A model generated the notes under the pieces. It was given only the letters and a program-made list of their open reading frames with translations. It had not been told where the DNA came from and made no database searches. The translations under genes and the position numbers were made by a program. 64,000 nucleotides of DNA from Maricaulis sp036231565 (GTDB lineage: Bacteria > Pseudomonadota > Alphaproteobacteria > Caulobacterales > Maricaulaceae): contig JAZAHA010000062.1 of assembly GCA_036231565.1 (NCBI GenBank), positions 35,412 through 99,411 on the forward strand. The letters run 5' to 3'. Of the stretch, positions 63,926 through 64,000 are shown one piece after another. The first letter of the stretch is position 1, and each line of letters starts with the position of its first letter.

Positions 63926-63944
63926 TTCCCCACATCGTGGGGAA
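63926..63944. repeat. Small palindromic repeat near the window end
   Basis: TTCCCCAC and GTGGGGAA form an 8-bp stem with a three-base loop and are followed by GTGGGCC. A related stem-loop with the same context (GGGGAAGTAGGCC) is at about 21589-21613, so it is a dispersed element. The last 55 bases of the window are extremely GC-rich and contain no recognisable gene. Confidence 0.5.
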
Positions 63945-64000
63945 GTGGGCCGCGGCGGCCGCCGCGGGGCGAACGGGGCGGCGCGGCCCCCCCCGGGCGG

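Overview
The window is a gene-dense, high-GC chromosome segment with short intergenic gaps, many ATGA overlaps and uniform codon use. It looks alphaproteobacterial, most likely a stalked or marine Caulobacterales/Maricaulales-type bacterium. The reasons are a YqeY-DnaG-RpoD cluster whose DnaG lacks most zinc ligands, TonB-dependent receptors including an Oar-like one, a Gram-negative (class GN) sortase with its dedicated target, and an alphaproteobacterial-looking Fur box. The lineage is inferred from gene content; no rRNA is present. I see no phage, plasmid, CRISPR or intact insertion sequence.

Layout. 1-3.7 kb (minus): VIT/VWA sortase target, class GN sortase, a TonB-like proline-rich protein and the start of a threonine aldolase. 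4-8 kb (plus): histidine kinase and receiver, aspartate aminotransferase, Dps. 8.1-8.3 kb (minus): a probable small RNA with two identical anti-Shine-Dalgarno loops. 8.4-13.6 kb (minus): LysR, aldo/keto reductase, TetR, thioredoxin reductase, a DUF442 phosphatase-like protein and an ELM1-family protein. 13.7-16.9 kb (plus): BlaI repressor, an unusual M56-TPR-M23 fusion and an M23 lipoprotein. 17-20.5 kb: Fur-type PepSY, small membrane protein and siderophore receptor. 20.7-30 kb (mostly minus): DUF1801, greA, carB, a plus-strand DUF2975/XRE pair, an oligopeptide-type binding lipoprotein and carA, separated by repeat-rich spacers. 30-34.6 kb (plus): yqeY, dnaG, rpoD. 34.7-41.8 kb: serine beta-lactamase-like hydrolase, YjbQ, DUF4349 lipoprotein, a secreted-protein/M23 pair, panD, a 54-aa membrane protein, a SIMPL protein and a small membrane sensor-like protein, then a CAU tRNA. 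42-50 kb: LytS/LytTR pair, Oar-like receptor, a SpoIIAA-like protein and a hybrid histidine kinase. 49.8-57.3 kb (minus): a tetR-MFP-RND-FMN dehydrogenase-TPP enzyme operon behind two palindromic operators. 57.5-63.8 kb: S1/P1 nuclease, a membrane serine protease-like protein, free-methionine sulfoxide reductase, a YgjP-like protease, a DPP4-like peptidase and a YdeI-like protein.

The two most striking items are the BlaI locus and the small RNA. In the BlaI locus the membrane metalloprotease sensor carries a periplasmic TPR and M23 peptidoglycan hydrolase module where a penicillin-binding sensor would be expected. The small RNA at 8107-8297 is built of consecutive perfect hairpins and ends in a textbook terminator. 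Several spacers hold palindromic repeats: 108-bp direct repeats, a REPIN-like pair, a 27-bp perfect hairpin and 47-bp tandem copies.
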